64,000 nt of DNA from Gammaproteobacteria bacterium (GTDB lineage: Bacteria > Pseudomonadota > Gammaproteobacteria > SZUA-229). Of the stretch, positions 1-7,670 are shown piece after piece. Within the stretch, counting starts at the first letter, position 1. Each line of letters begins with the position of its first letter. Under the pieces are notes generated by a model. The model saw only the letters and a program-made list of their open reading frames with translations. It was not told the origin of the DNA and did not search any database. The stretch is taken from assembly GCA_026995045.1 (NCBI GenBank), contig JALWPK010000257.1, forward strand, positions 40,264 to 104,263. Direction: 5' to 3'. The position numbers and the translations under genes are program-made.

Positions 1-175
1 CGTGGTTTTTTGGGTAAATTTTTTTGCTTTCAAACATTTTGCCGATAAAAAATCAAGATTATATTGCGCCCGGCGGCAAAAAAATCTGCGATCACTGGCC
101 GGGAAGGAAGGCTACTGGCGCGACAAAAAAGACTTTGCCTCGCCGCCAGTCCTTCGAATGTTGCGTCTGTTCCGG

Positions 176-1093
176 TTACATCGGTCGCTGAAACCAGCGC
201 AGCACAAAGCGCCGGCGCGCTTCCCGGTTCAGCGGCAACCGGTGGCCGTACTCATAGAACCCCAGCCCGGCCAGAATCAGACCGGCGCCCAGCCATAGCT
301 GTGTGCTGACGGTTTCATGGTTCAGCCAGGCGCCAAGCAGCAGCGCGGTGACCGGGGTAATCAGCGTGATCAGCGCAAGACGCCCGGCGCTGATTCTGGT
401 CAGCAGATAAAAATACAGCGGGAAACCGATGGCCGTGCCGAACACGGCCAGATACACAATCGCCGCCAGCGTTCTGCCGGGAATGCGTTCAGGCCAGTCG
501 GCAAACAGCAGCATGTTCGCTATATATAAAGGTGTCGCCACCAGCAAGCTGCCGGTGGTGATGCTGAGCGCCGGCATCGCCGGTTGCGCGCGCTTGAGCA
601 GCACCGCGCTGCTGGAATGCGCCACCGCAGACAGCAACACACCGAGCACCCCCGCCCAGGCCATCTCACCGAGCTGCGTGCTCTGGTAAAACACCACGCA
701 CAGTCCGGCCAGCCCCAGCAGCATGCCCGCCAGCTTGCCGTCGGCGAACGCCCGTTCCCGCAGCAGCCACGCCGCCAGCAAGCTGGTGAGAATGGGGGTG
801 AGGCCGAAAATCACCGAGATCCAGCCGGACGGAATGTATTGCGCCGCCCAGTACACACTGCTCATGGCGATAAACAGGGGGATGCCGCCCAGCAGATACA
901 CCTTGCGCGCATGGCGGTCGAAGGGAAGCGGCAGCTTGCGCAGTTTCACCATCATCAGCAACAGCAGCAGGCCGAGGCTCATGCGCGCGGCCACGCCAAA
1001 CTCATAGCCCACGCCTTCGCCACTCCAGCGAATGCCGAGCGGGGTGGTGCTCCAGATCAAGATTACAGCAATATACGATGCAGGCGCCGACAT
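176..1093 (-). CDS. EamA/DMT-family inner-membrane transporter
   Basis: Predicted drug/metabolite-type exporter of about 305 residues. The hydrophobic pattern fits ten membrane helices in two EamA repeats; the first opens with SYIAVILIWSTTPLGIRWSG, and the second half carries the family-like FGTAIGFPLYFYLLTRISAGR segment. The ORF track begins at 1150, but its first 19 codons run through a terminator hairpin, so the ATG at 1093 (MSAPASYIAVI) is chosen. The ribosome site is weak. Substrate cannot be read from sequence; amino acids or other small metabolites are typical of the superfamily. No operon partner is obvious, because the next minus-strand gene upstream is separated by about 250 bases and the terminator. 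Confidence 0.85.
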   Translation of the reverse strand: MSAPASYIAVILIWSTTPLGIRWSGEGVGYEFGVAARMSLGLLLLLMMVKLRKLPLPFDRHARKVYLLGGIPLFIAMSSVYWAAQYIPSGWISVIFGLTPILTSLLAAWLLRERAFADGKLAGMLLGLAGLCVVFYQSTQLGEMAWAGVLGVLLSAVAHSSSAVLLKRAQPAMPALSITTGSLLVATPLYIANMLLFADWPERIPGRTLAAIVYLAVFGTAIGFPLYFYLLTRISAGRLALITLITPVTALLLGAWLNHETVSTQLWLGAGLILAGLGFYEYGHRLPLNREARRRFVLRWFQRPM

Positions 1094-1110
1094 GGTTTTG
1101 TTCCATCCAT

Positions 1111-1139
1111 AAAAAAAGCCGCTGGGATGGCAGCGGCTT
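1111..1139 (-). terminator. Rho-independent terminator just upstream of the EamA start
   Basis: On the minus strand a perfect 9-bp stem (AAGCCGCTG/CAGCGGCTT, 6-nt loop) is followed by a run of seven T. It lies only about 17 bases before the EamA start codon. It either ends transcription of the upstream membrane-protein gene or acts as an attenuator in the EamA leader. Confidence 0.8.
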
Positions 1140-1339
1140 GGTGAATGCAAAAGAAATCAGGTATTCAATACACAACAAGCCGCCATCGTCGCTGCCACAG
1201 GCGCAGCACGACTTCAGTACGAATCAGCTTGTTGACGGTCTGGATTTGCATGCGCCCAGTGTGTCGTTTCAAAGGCGTCTTGTCAATATGTGCATAAGGG
1301 TTGTTGACCAGCGAGCGGCAAGCGTGTGTACACGGCAGG

Positions 1340-1984
1340 CTAACTGACCGATTGCCTTACAGTTTTCGAACCGCGCAAGCCGAATACAAAAAACTCGACG
1401 CAGCCCATCGCAAAAAAGTAGGCCGAGGCCACGGCAATCGCGCGTTGCGGTTCGCGCTCCCACACGCCACCGCCGCGGCCGGGGTAAACCTGGTTGAGCA
1501 CATCAGGTGTTATGCCCAGTTCCGGTATTGGCAACAGCACCGATGCAAACGCCGCAATGATATAGAGGAACATGCTGATGCCGGATCGTTTCAATATTCG
1601 CTGCGGGTCTTCATCCAGTTGCGTGAACAGTCCGACAGCGCGACCCAGCAATACTGAAACAAAAATCCAGATCAGCTCGGTCGAGCCGATGGAAGCGCTG
1701 ACGCCAAACACGAACAGGCTGTAAAAACCGATTAGCGCAACAAACACCAGAGCGCGTCCTGTCGCGCTGTTTTGCCTGGCGGCGAGCATGGTCATGAACA
1801 CGCCGGAATGAATCAGAATGAACTCCAGCACCAGCAAGCCGACCGCGAACGGAACCCATTTGCCGTTATCCCAGTTCAGCGGATGCCGCCACACATCCAG
1901 CAACACCCAGCTGAGCGCAAAACAGGGAATCGCGCTGGACAGCGCGCCGAACCAGTGGCGAATCAATGACAGGCTGTTTTGCAT
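1340..1984 (-). CDS. Uncharacterised integral membrane protein
   Basis: A 214-residue protein with about five or six hydrophobic segments, for example VPFAVGLLVLEFILIHSGVF and LVFVALIGFYSLFVFGVSAS. It ends in a helix followed by a short basic tail. I do not recognise a named family with certainty; the layout resembles small multi-pass proteins of unknown function. The start ATG at 1984 follows a region with no strong ribosome site. It is divergent from the sulfur operon to its right, and the shared 195-base gap holds the FNR-type boxes. Those boxes could in principle also affect this gene, although the promoter geometry points rightward. Confidence 0.6.
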   Translation of the reverse strand: MQNSLSLIRHWFGALSSAIPCFALSWVLLDVWRHPLNWDNGKWVPFAVGLLVLEFILIHSGVFMTMLAARQNSATGRALVFVALIGFYSLFVFGVSASIGSTELIWIFVSVLLGRAVGLFTQLDEDPQRILKRSGISMFLYIIAAFASVLLPIPELGITPDVLNQVYPGRGGGVWEREPQRAIAVASAYFFAMGCVEFFVFGLRGSKTVRQSVS

Positions 1985-2044
1985 AAGCCTTATTTAGCAC
2001 AGATGAAACATGTGTGTGACGGGAGCCAGCCTGGCTTGCAAAGC

Positions 2045-2058
2045 TTGACCTGCATCAA
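2045..2058 (+). promoter_or_regulatory. FNR/CRP-type box, upstream copy
   Basis: TTGACCTGCATCAA matches the FNR consensus TTGAT-N4-ATCAA with one mismatch. It lies exactly 32 bp (about three helical turns) upstream of a perfect copy, placing it on the same DNA face, near -72.5 for the inferred promoter. Confidence 0.65.
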
Positions 2059-2076
2059 CCCGCAAACCCTGTCGAC

Positions 2077-2117
2077 TTGATGTGCATCAACGCCGCTAGT
2101 CTGGTGATTGCTAGATT
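2077..2117 (+). promoter_or_regulatory. Perfect FNR-type box and -10 element of the sulfur operon
   Basis: TTGATGTGCATCAA (2077-2090) is a perfect TTGAT-N4-ATCAA palindrome. A plausible -10, TAGATT, occupies 2112-2117, giving a start near 2124 and a site centre near -40.5, the spacing of class II FNR activation. No good -35 hexamer is present, as expected for an activator-dependent promoter. It reads toward the gene at 2180. The regulator itself is not in the window. Confidence 0.7.
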
Positions 2118-2179
2118 AGAACACAGTTTATGGCGCATGCTCCTGTGCGCCCGGTTAACCGACAAATGAGGAAAACACC

Positions 2180-2443
2180 ATGCAAGCGATTAAAACCCTG
2201 CTCGTCACACTGCTGCTGAGCGGCAGCATCATCGCCGCGCCGGTACAGGCCAAGGAATTCAAAGTGAAGTGTTCATCGTTTGATGACTGTATGAAAAAAG
2301 GCGACCTGCTGACCAAAAAACGCAAACTGTCGCTGGCGCAGGAAGCCTATCGCAACGCCATCAAGTTCGACATCGAAAACCGCGATGCCTGGCGCAAGTT
2401 TGAAAAAATCGTGGTGCGCATTTCCGAAGAAGGCGGCTGTTAA
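2180..2443 (+). CDS. Small secreted TPR-like protein
   Basis: An 87-residue protein with a clear Sec signal peptide (MQAIKTLLVTLLLSGSIIAA, cleavage likely after PVQA). The mature part has a helical KKRKLSLAQEAYRNAIKFDI stretch resembling a single tetratricopeptide unit, plus three cysteines (KCSSFDDC and the C-terminal GGC). The ATG is preceded by GAGGAAA. It is the first gene of a compact operon with the YeeE/YedE transporter 33 bases downstream, so it may be a periplasmic partner of that system. No named family is recognised and the function is unknown. It stands directly behind the FNR-type boxes. Confidence 0.7.
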   Translation: MQAIKTLLVTLLLSGSIIAAPVQAKEFKVKCSSFDDCMKKGDLLTKKRKLSLAQEAYRNAIKFDIENRDAWRKFEKIVVRISEEGGC

Positions 2444-2476
2444 AGCCTGCTTTTTCATCAACGTGGAGGCGTGACG

Positions 2477-3958
2477 ATGTTGAGTCTGAAAAAACAGTGG
2501 CCGTTCTGGGTCAGTGGCGTATTTGTCGGCGTCGCCGAAATCATGAATTACATTGTGCTGGAAAAACCGATCGGCCTGACCACCGGGCTGGTGGAAATGA
2601 CCGCCGCGATGCAGCAAACCGTGTTGCCGGAAAGCATTGATTGGTGGTCGCGCGCCTACGATCCCAATGTGCACTGGATTATTATCGGTGTGGTGGTTGG
2701 CGCATGGCTGGTGGCGCGCGCCGAAGGCGAGTCGCGCGGCTGGGTGAAGTATCCGGCGCGTGAGCTGGTGCTGGCGTTCATTGGCGGCTTTGTTTTCAGT
2801 TTTGGCACGCGTCTGGCGCACGGCTGCACCACGCATCATTTTCTCGGCGGGCTGCCATCGATGTCGACCGCGTCGCTGCTCTATCTCACCACGATTTTAC
2901 CGGCCGGTTTTCTTACCTTTTATCTGATGAGCAAGATGCGCATCGGCTATGTGTTCAAGGGGCAGGAAAACCGCGCCACATCCGAAGCCGGTTGCAAGCT
3001 GGGGGGCAAGCTGGCGCTGGATGGCCTGGCCTGTGAAGCCAGCCGCGATTACAACCCGAAACGCGACTGGTTGCGTATTGCGATACTGGTGTTCATGTTT
3101 CTGTTTTTCGGCAACGCTATCGTCGGTTCGTTTTTGTATGGCACAGAGGACGGTCTGTTCGGCTGGAACTATGCGGTCAGTTCGATTGGCTGGGGGCTGG
3201 CGATCTGGCTGTTTCTGGTCGGCGCGGTCGCCGGCGTTGGCATGGCCAAAACCGGTTTCGGCACCGAGTGCGCTTTCATGACGCCGGAAATTTCCATGGG
3301 ACTGGAACACCAGGAAAATTTCTTCGAAAAGAAATGGCTGATACCCGGCAGCACCCGTTTCATGTTTCGCTCGATGTCGCCGTTTACCGCCATCTTTATT
3401 GAAATTCTGCTGCTGTGGGCGGCCATCATGATTGGCTGGCAGTTCTTTGATATCAAACTGCCGCTGGGCATGAACCCGACCTGGATGTTGTTGCTGGGCG
3501 CCGCCTGTCAGGGCTTTGGCTCGGTCGCGATGATTGGCTGTGAAATCCGCACTTACATGCGGCTGGGGCTGGGTTATATGACGGCGGTTGCCGCTTTTCC
3601 CGGCTTCCTGCTTGGTTATTTGCCGTACACATTGTATGTGGATTTCTGGGAAGACCTGGCGCGTGACACCACCATCACCCGCATCAAGCATGTGCCGGCA
3701 ATCTTCAGTCACGATGCGACCATTCAGGCGGTAGTGGGCCTGTTATACGGTTTGCTGGTGGCGTTGTTGCTGGTGTGGAGTATTCGTCGCGGCATGCGTC
3801 TTACCGGATTCAGCTTCCGCGAGTTGATGACACATGCCAATGACGAGCTCACGCTCAAATATTTTGATCGTCTGGACAAGCAGCAAAACGGCGCCGGCAA
3901 CGGCGTAGCGCAACAAAAACCGGACAGCTTTGGCTCACCGGCAGTGGAGGGCGCATAA
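2477..3958 (+). CDS. YeeE/YedE-family (DUF395) sulfur transporter
   Basis: A 493-residue multi-pass membrane protein of the YeeE/YedE family, whose members import thiosulfate or related sulfur species. Conserved family cysteines are visible in GTRLAHGCTTHHFLGG, GFGTECAFMTP and AMIGCEIRTYMRLGLGY; in the family such cysteines line the substrate path. The track starts at GTG 2471, only one base after GGAGG; ATG 2477 has normal spacing and is preferred. The downstream gene starts one base after the stop, so the two are translationally close. Thiosulfate is the best-known substrate of the family; the present substrate is an inference. Confidence 0.88.
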   Translation: MLSLKKQWPFWVSGVFVGVAEIMNYIVLEKPIGLTTGLVEMTAAMQQTVLPESIDWWSRAYDPNVHWIIIGVVVGAWLVARAEGESRGWVKYPARELVLAFIGGFVFSFGTRLAHGCTTHHFLGGLPSMSTASLLYLTTILPAGFLTFYLMSKMRIGYVFKGQENRATSEAGCKLGGKLALDGLACEASRDYNPKRDWLRIAILVFMFLFFGNAIVGSFLYGTEDGLFGWNYAVSSIGWGLAIWLFLVGAVAGVGMAKTGFGTECAFMTPEISMGLEHQENFFEKKWLIPGSTRFMFRSMSPFTAIFIEILLLWAAIMIGWQFFDIKLPLGMNPTWMLLLGAACQGFGSVAMIGCEIRTYMRLGLGYMTAVAAFPGFLLGYLPYTLYVDFWEDLARDTTITRIKHVPAIFSHDATIQAVVGLLYGLLVALLLVWSIRRGMRLTGFSFRELMTHANDELTLKYFDRLDKQQNGAGNGVAQQKPDSFGSPAVEGA

Positions 3959-3959
3959 C

Positions 3960-4682
3960 GTGGCGGACACAATTGCTCGCAGAAAATTATTGCAGGCGAT
4001 GCTGGCGTTGCCGGTTGCTGCAATCACACCACCAATAGTAACTGCCGGTGAATATTCACATTATGGCTTCGGCCTGTCGTGGCCACAGTTTGTTAACCAG
4101 ATGGAATTTCTGGCAAATGAACGGGCGGCTGACCGGGTCTCTGAAATACAGGTGGCGTGGCGTGGGTTGCATTGGCTGCAATTACTGGATGTGCAGGACC
4201 CGCTGTTTGAACAGGCAGTCAGGGATGCCACCGAATCAGGAAATGCATTCTGGTTATGGCAACGCCTGATCAAGGACGATATTCTCAATGGTGGCATACT
4301 CAATATTGATAGCGACAAACTGGTGCAATTGCATGACCACCCCGGCGCAACCGGCCTGTTGCGTATTCTTGAAGGCAAGGCGGAAGTGTGGCAATACGAT
4401 ATTGATCAACCGGCAACCGCTGAGCATGAAGATGGCAAGGTTGTACTCAAGCGTGTTGCTCATCGTGTATTGCTGCCCGGTGACACAGCAGTGCTAACGC
4501 CGGATGAAGGCAATATTCACGCGCTCAGGTCAGTTAGCAAGAACTGCCGTATGCTCGACTTTTTTATCCCTCCCTACGAACGTAAAAAACGCACCTGGTA
4601 TGAGCCTGTTGATGCCGGTTGGCGGCATCAGGAAAGCATCATCTGCATCCCGGTTTCTGACAGGCAATTTACCGCAGTATAA
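3960..4682 (+). CDS. Tat-exported PCO/ADO-type thiol dioxygenase
   Basis: About 240 residues. The start is GTG 3960 behind GGAGGGCG and one base after the transporter stop; this start exposes a twin-arginine signal (ARRKLLQAMLALPVAA). The mature protein matches the cysteamine/plant-cysteine-oxidase (PCO_ADO) cupin: LHDHPGATGLLRILEGKAEV carries the HxH pair, GNIHALRS the third iron ligand, and CRMLDFFIPPYERKKRTWYEP the family C-terminal block. Known members oxidise cysteamine or N-terminal Cys to sulfinate in the cytosol. Export through Tat suggests a pre-folded periplasmic enzyme acting on thiols or persulfides, given the transporter and rhodanese neighbours. The substrate is unknown. Confidence 0.82.
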   Translation: MADTIARRKLLQAMLALPVAAITPPIVTAGEYSHYGFGLSWPQFVNQMEFLANERAADRVSEIQVAWRGLHWLQLLDVQDPLFEQAVRDATESGNAFWLWQRLIKDDILNGGILNIDSDKLVQLHDHPGATGLLRILEGKAEVWQYDIDQPATAEHEDGKVVLKRVAHRVLLPGDTAVLTPDEGNIHALRSVSKNCRMLDFFIPPYERKKRTWYEPVDAGWRHQESIICIPVSDRQFTAV

Positions 4683-4720
4683 ATTTTATTGACAAGCATG
4701 AAAGCATGCAGGAGAAAACA

Positions 4721-5323
4721 ATGAGTCCAACGGCAAGAAAATTCATCGGTTATATTTTAACTCTGATGTTATTCACCGCTTTTACAGGCGCAGTGTATGC
4801 TGATGACTGGTCGAACCTGAACAAGCACAAGCAAACCAAACTGGGTTTGTATATGACTGCGAAGCAGGCGTATGACTACACCATGAACAACATGGAAAAG
4901 ACCCTGTTTGTGGATATACGCACCCCGTCCGAGCTCAACTATCTGGGCGCGGCGACGGTGATGGACAAACATGTGCCACTGGTTTTTATGGATTCCAGTG
5001 GCTGGAATGACAAAAAACATCGATACAAAAGACGCAAAAACAAAAACTTTGTTGCTGATATCGGCAAGGCGCTGAAAGAAAAGGGTCTGACAAAAAATGA
5101 CACGGTTATTTTAATGTGCCGCTCCGGCAAGCGCAGCGCCAAAGCTGTCAACATGCTGGCGGATGCCGGTTACACCAGGGTATACACTGTAGTCGATGGT
5201 TACGAAGGTGACAAAGCGAAAAAGGGCAAGGACAAGGGCAAGCGCGTGGTGAATGGCTGGAAAAATTCCGGTTTGCCGTGGACCTATACTCTCGACAGGG
5301 ATTATATGTACTTCACCAAATAA
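4721..5323 (+). CDS. Secreted rhodanese-domain protein
   Basis: A 200-residue single-domain rhodanese with a signal peptide (FIGYILTLMLFTAFTGAVYA). The domain runs from the LFVDIRTPSELNYLG segment to the active loop CRSGKRSAKAV, which contains the persulfide-carrying Cys followed by the usual R-S-G-x-R-S pattern. The ATG at 4721 sits behind GCAGGAGAAAACA and is preferred to the track start at 4706. A lysine-rich insert (YKRRKNKN and KAKKGKDKGKR) is unusual. It is the last gene of the FNR-box operon, about 38 bases after the thiol dioxygenase. It probably handles sulfane sulfur in the periplasm; the donor and acceptor are unknown. Confidence 0.87.
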   Translation: MSPTARKFIGYILTLMLFTAFTGAVYADDWSNLNKHKQTKLGLYMTAKQAYDYTMNNMEKTLFVDIRTPSELNYLGAATVMDKHVPLVFMDSSGWNDKKHRYKRRKNKNFVADIGKALKEKGLTKNDTVILMCRSGKRSAKAVNMLADAGYTRVYTVVDGYEGDKAKKGKDKGKRVVNGWKNSGLPWTYTLDRDYMYFTK

Positions 5324-5429
5324 ACTTGGCGTAGCTTGCGTTACAGTAGATGTCTGCCAGGAGTCATCCATTGTTTCTGATGGGCGTCAATGGGCGAAGC
5401 CTGGGGGGTTGTCGATACCGTCTTGGCGA

Positions 5430-5463
5430 TTGTCATATCTTCGTAACATTGGCGGCTTACAAT
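5430..5463 (+). promoter_or_regulatory. Pho box and -10 of the pst operon
   Basis: TTGTCATATCTTCGTAACAT (5430-5449) fits the PhoB box pattern of two 7-mers at 11-bp spacing. TACAAT at 5458-5463 is a good -10, eight bases after the box. The inferred start, near 5470, is only about two bases before the pstC ATG, which implies an almost leaderless message. Confidence 0.75.
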
Positions 5464-5471
5464 ATGCCGCC

Positions 5472-7670
5472 ATGCAAGCCGTCACACAGCAAAAAAAATA
5501 TAATCAGCGAGCCCTCAAGGATCGTCTGACAGATTTTTTTGTCAGTCTTGGTGGTATCGCGGTGATTGTTTCTATCCTGTTGATTTTCTTATATCTGATC
5601 TATGTGGTTGCGCCCATGTTTGGCGCGGCGACAATCCGTGAGCAGGCAACCTACCCCGCGCCGGGAGGGGGGGAAACCCTGCTGCTGGGGCAGGAGGAGC
5701 GTGGCACGGTCGCGATGCGTCTGGTTGATGACGGGCGTATCGTGTTTTTCAATACGCGCACGGGGGAAACGGTGCTGGATCAGACGCTGGATTTACCCGC
5801 GCCGGTCAGCAGTGTGGCGGCAAATCTCAACAGAGTGGCGCTGGGCTTGCAGAATGGTCAGGCGGTGGTGCTGCAATATGACTTTGAGTTGAGCTATCCG
5901 GATAATGTTCGCACAGTGACGCCGCATTTGCGCTATCCACTGGGCGAGCAGCCACTGGTGCTGGATGAAGATGCGCAGGCGCTCGAACAGGTTGTTATCC
6001 AGTTGAATGAAGACGTGATCGGGCTGGCCGCGGTAACTGATGACAGGCGCTTGGTATTTGCGCGATATGTGCGTGAAGAATCATTCCTTGATGGCGAAAT
6101 TACTACCTCGCTGGAATCCCTGTCCGCCATCGCATTTGAGGGTCAAATTATTGATATTGCCCTGACGCCATCTCTGGATCATTTGTATGCCGCACGCCAG
6201 CAGGCCATCTTGACCGATTATGCGCTGAACGAAGACGGCTTCGCAGAAATAGTAGAGCAGTACCATTTGACTGACGATATCACCAGCATTGACTTGCTGC
6301 TGGGAGGCAGTTCACTGCTGGTGGCGCTGGATAGCGGTGAGGTGCAGCAATGGATGTCCGTGCGAACCGAAAACGACCGCCAGCTGAAGCAGATACGCGC
6401 CTTCAGTGCCGAGCAGCATCCGGTGACTGCATTGGCAACGGAGCAGCAGCGCAAAGGGTTTGCCGTAGCCGATACTCAGGGCGACATCACACTTTACTAC
6501 GCCACCTCCAACCGGACGCTGGCGCAAATCAATACTGCTCGCAGCCGTATCGAGCACATGGCGTGGTCGGCTCGTGCTACAGATCTGCTCGCCATTGACG
6601 CTGAACAGCGCATGCATGTTTACAATGTCGAGAATGAATACCCTGAGGTGTCCTGGCAGGTGTTGTGGGGTAAGGTATGGTATGAAGGTTATGATGAGCC
6701 GGATTACATCTGGCAGTCATCAAGCTCAACCAATGATTTTGAACCCAAATATTCCCTGGTTCCACTGTCCTTTGGCACCATCAAGGCGGCCTTGTACGCC
6801 ATGTTGTTTGCCGTGCCAATTGCATTGTTTGGCGCCATGTACACAGCGCAGTTTATGGCTCCACGCATGCGGCAAACCGTCAAGCCGGCGATCGAGATTA
6901 TGGAAGCGTTGCCAACGGTCATTTTGGGGTTTCTGGCCGGTTTGTGGCTGGCGCCCTATGTTGAAACCCATCTGGCGGGCATCTTCACTCTGCTGCTGAT
7001 ATTACCACTCGGTTTTCTGCTGTTTGCCTGGCTATGGCGCTATGCGCCAAATCAAAAACTGAGTCAGGGCTGGGAAGCCGCCATGCTGATGCCGGTGGTG
7101 TTATTGCTGATCTGGCTGTCAATGAGCCTGAGCGCGCCATTGGAGCACTGGCTGTTTGGTGGCGACATGCGCAGCTGGATGAGTGAGCGCTGGGGACTGG
7201 GTTATGACCAGCGCAATGCGTTGGTAGTGGGTTTGATTATGGGGTTTGCCATTATTCCCACAATTTTCTCGATCGCCGAGGACGCCCTGTTCAGTGTGCC
7301 GCAGCATCTGATTCGAGGGTCACTTGCACTGGGCGCCAGTCGCTGGCAAACCATGATGCGTGTAGTGCTGCCTGCCGCCAGCCCGGCTGTTTTTTCAGCC
7401 TTGATGATGGGCTTTGGCCGCGCGGTGGGTGAAACCATGATTGTGCTGATGGCGACCGGGAATACACCGCTGATAGATATGAGTATTTTCCAGGGCATGC
7501 GCACACTCGCAGCCAACATCGCGGTGGAAGTCCCGGAGGCGGAAGTGGCCAGTACGCATTATCGTGTGCTGTTTCTGGCGGCGCTGTTGCTGTTTCTGTT
7601 CACATTCGTCTTCAATACGCTGGCGGAAGTGATACGTCATCGCCTGCGTCAACGCTACAGTGGCCTGTGA
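5472..7670 (+). CDS. pstC: Phosphate ABC transporter permease PstC, long form
   Basis: A 732-residue inner-membrane permease of the high-affinity phosphate importer. After a first helix near residues 28-52 there is a large periplasmic region (roughly 55-430) with beta-propeller-like WD-type strands; then the ordinary permease helices follow. The EAA loop is seen in RGSLALGASRWQTMMRVVLP. Length is about twice that of E. coli PstC but similar to the long pseudomonad form. The track start at 5253 overlaps the rhodanese; ATG 5472 (MQAVTQQKKY) is chosen because it follows the Pho box and -10. It lacks a ribosome site, fitting a leaderless message. It overlaps pstA by one base. Confidence 0.9.
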   Translation: MQAVTQQKKYNQRALKDRLTDFFVSLGGIAVIVSILLIFLYLIYVVAPMFGAATIREQATYPAPGGGETLLLGQEERGTVAMRLVDDGRIVFFNTRTGETVLDQTLDLPAPVSSVAANLNRVALGLQNGQAVVLQYDFELSYPDNVRTVTPHLRYPLGEQPLVLDEDAQALEQVVIQLNEDVIGLAAVTDDRRLVFARYVREESFLDGEITTSLESLSAIAFEGQIIDIALTPSLDHLYAARQQAILTDYALNEDGFAEIVEQYHLTDDITSIDLLLGGSSLLVALDSGEVQQWMSVRTENDRQLKQIRAFSAEQHPVTALATEQQRKGFAVADTQGDITLYYATSNRTLAQINTARSRIEHMAWSARATDLLAIDAEQRMHVYNVENEYPEVSWQVLWGKVWYEGYDEPDYIWQSSSSTNDFEPKYSLVPLSFGTIKAALYAMLFAVPIALFGAMYTAQFMAPRMRQTVKPAIEIMEALPTVILGFLAGLWLAPYVETHLAGIFTLLLILPLGFLLFAWLWRYAPNQKLSQGWEAAMLMPVVLLLIWLSMSLSAPLEHWLFGGDMRSWMSERWGLGYDQRNALVVGLIMGFAIIPTIFSIAEDALFSVPQHLIRGSLALGASRWQTMMRVVLPAASPAVFSALMMGFGRAVGETMIVLMATGNTPLIDMSIFQGMRTLAANIAVEVPEAEVASTHYRVLFLAALLLFLFTFVFNTLAEVIRHRLRQRYSGL

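Noticed and set aside
1165-1251. 28-codon minus-strand ORF (MQIQTVNKLIRTEVV...) ending 25 bases before the terminator upstream of EamA
   Set aside because: No clear ribosome site and no recognised similarity; it could be a leader peptide but support is too weak to list.
5253-5471. N-terminal extension of the pstC ORF in the track
   Set aside because: It overlaps the rhodanese gene, the Pho box and the -10; the extra residues are not permease-like.
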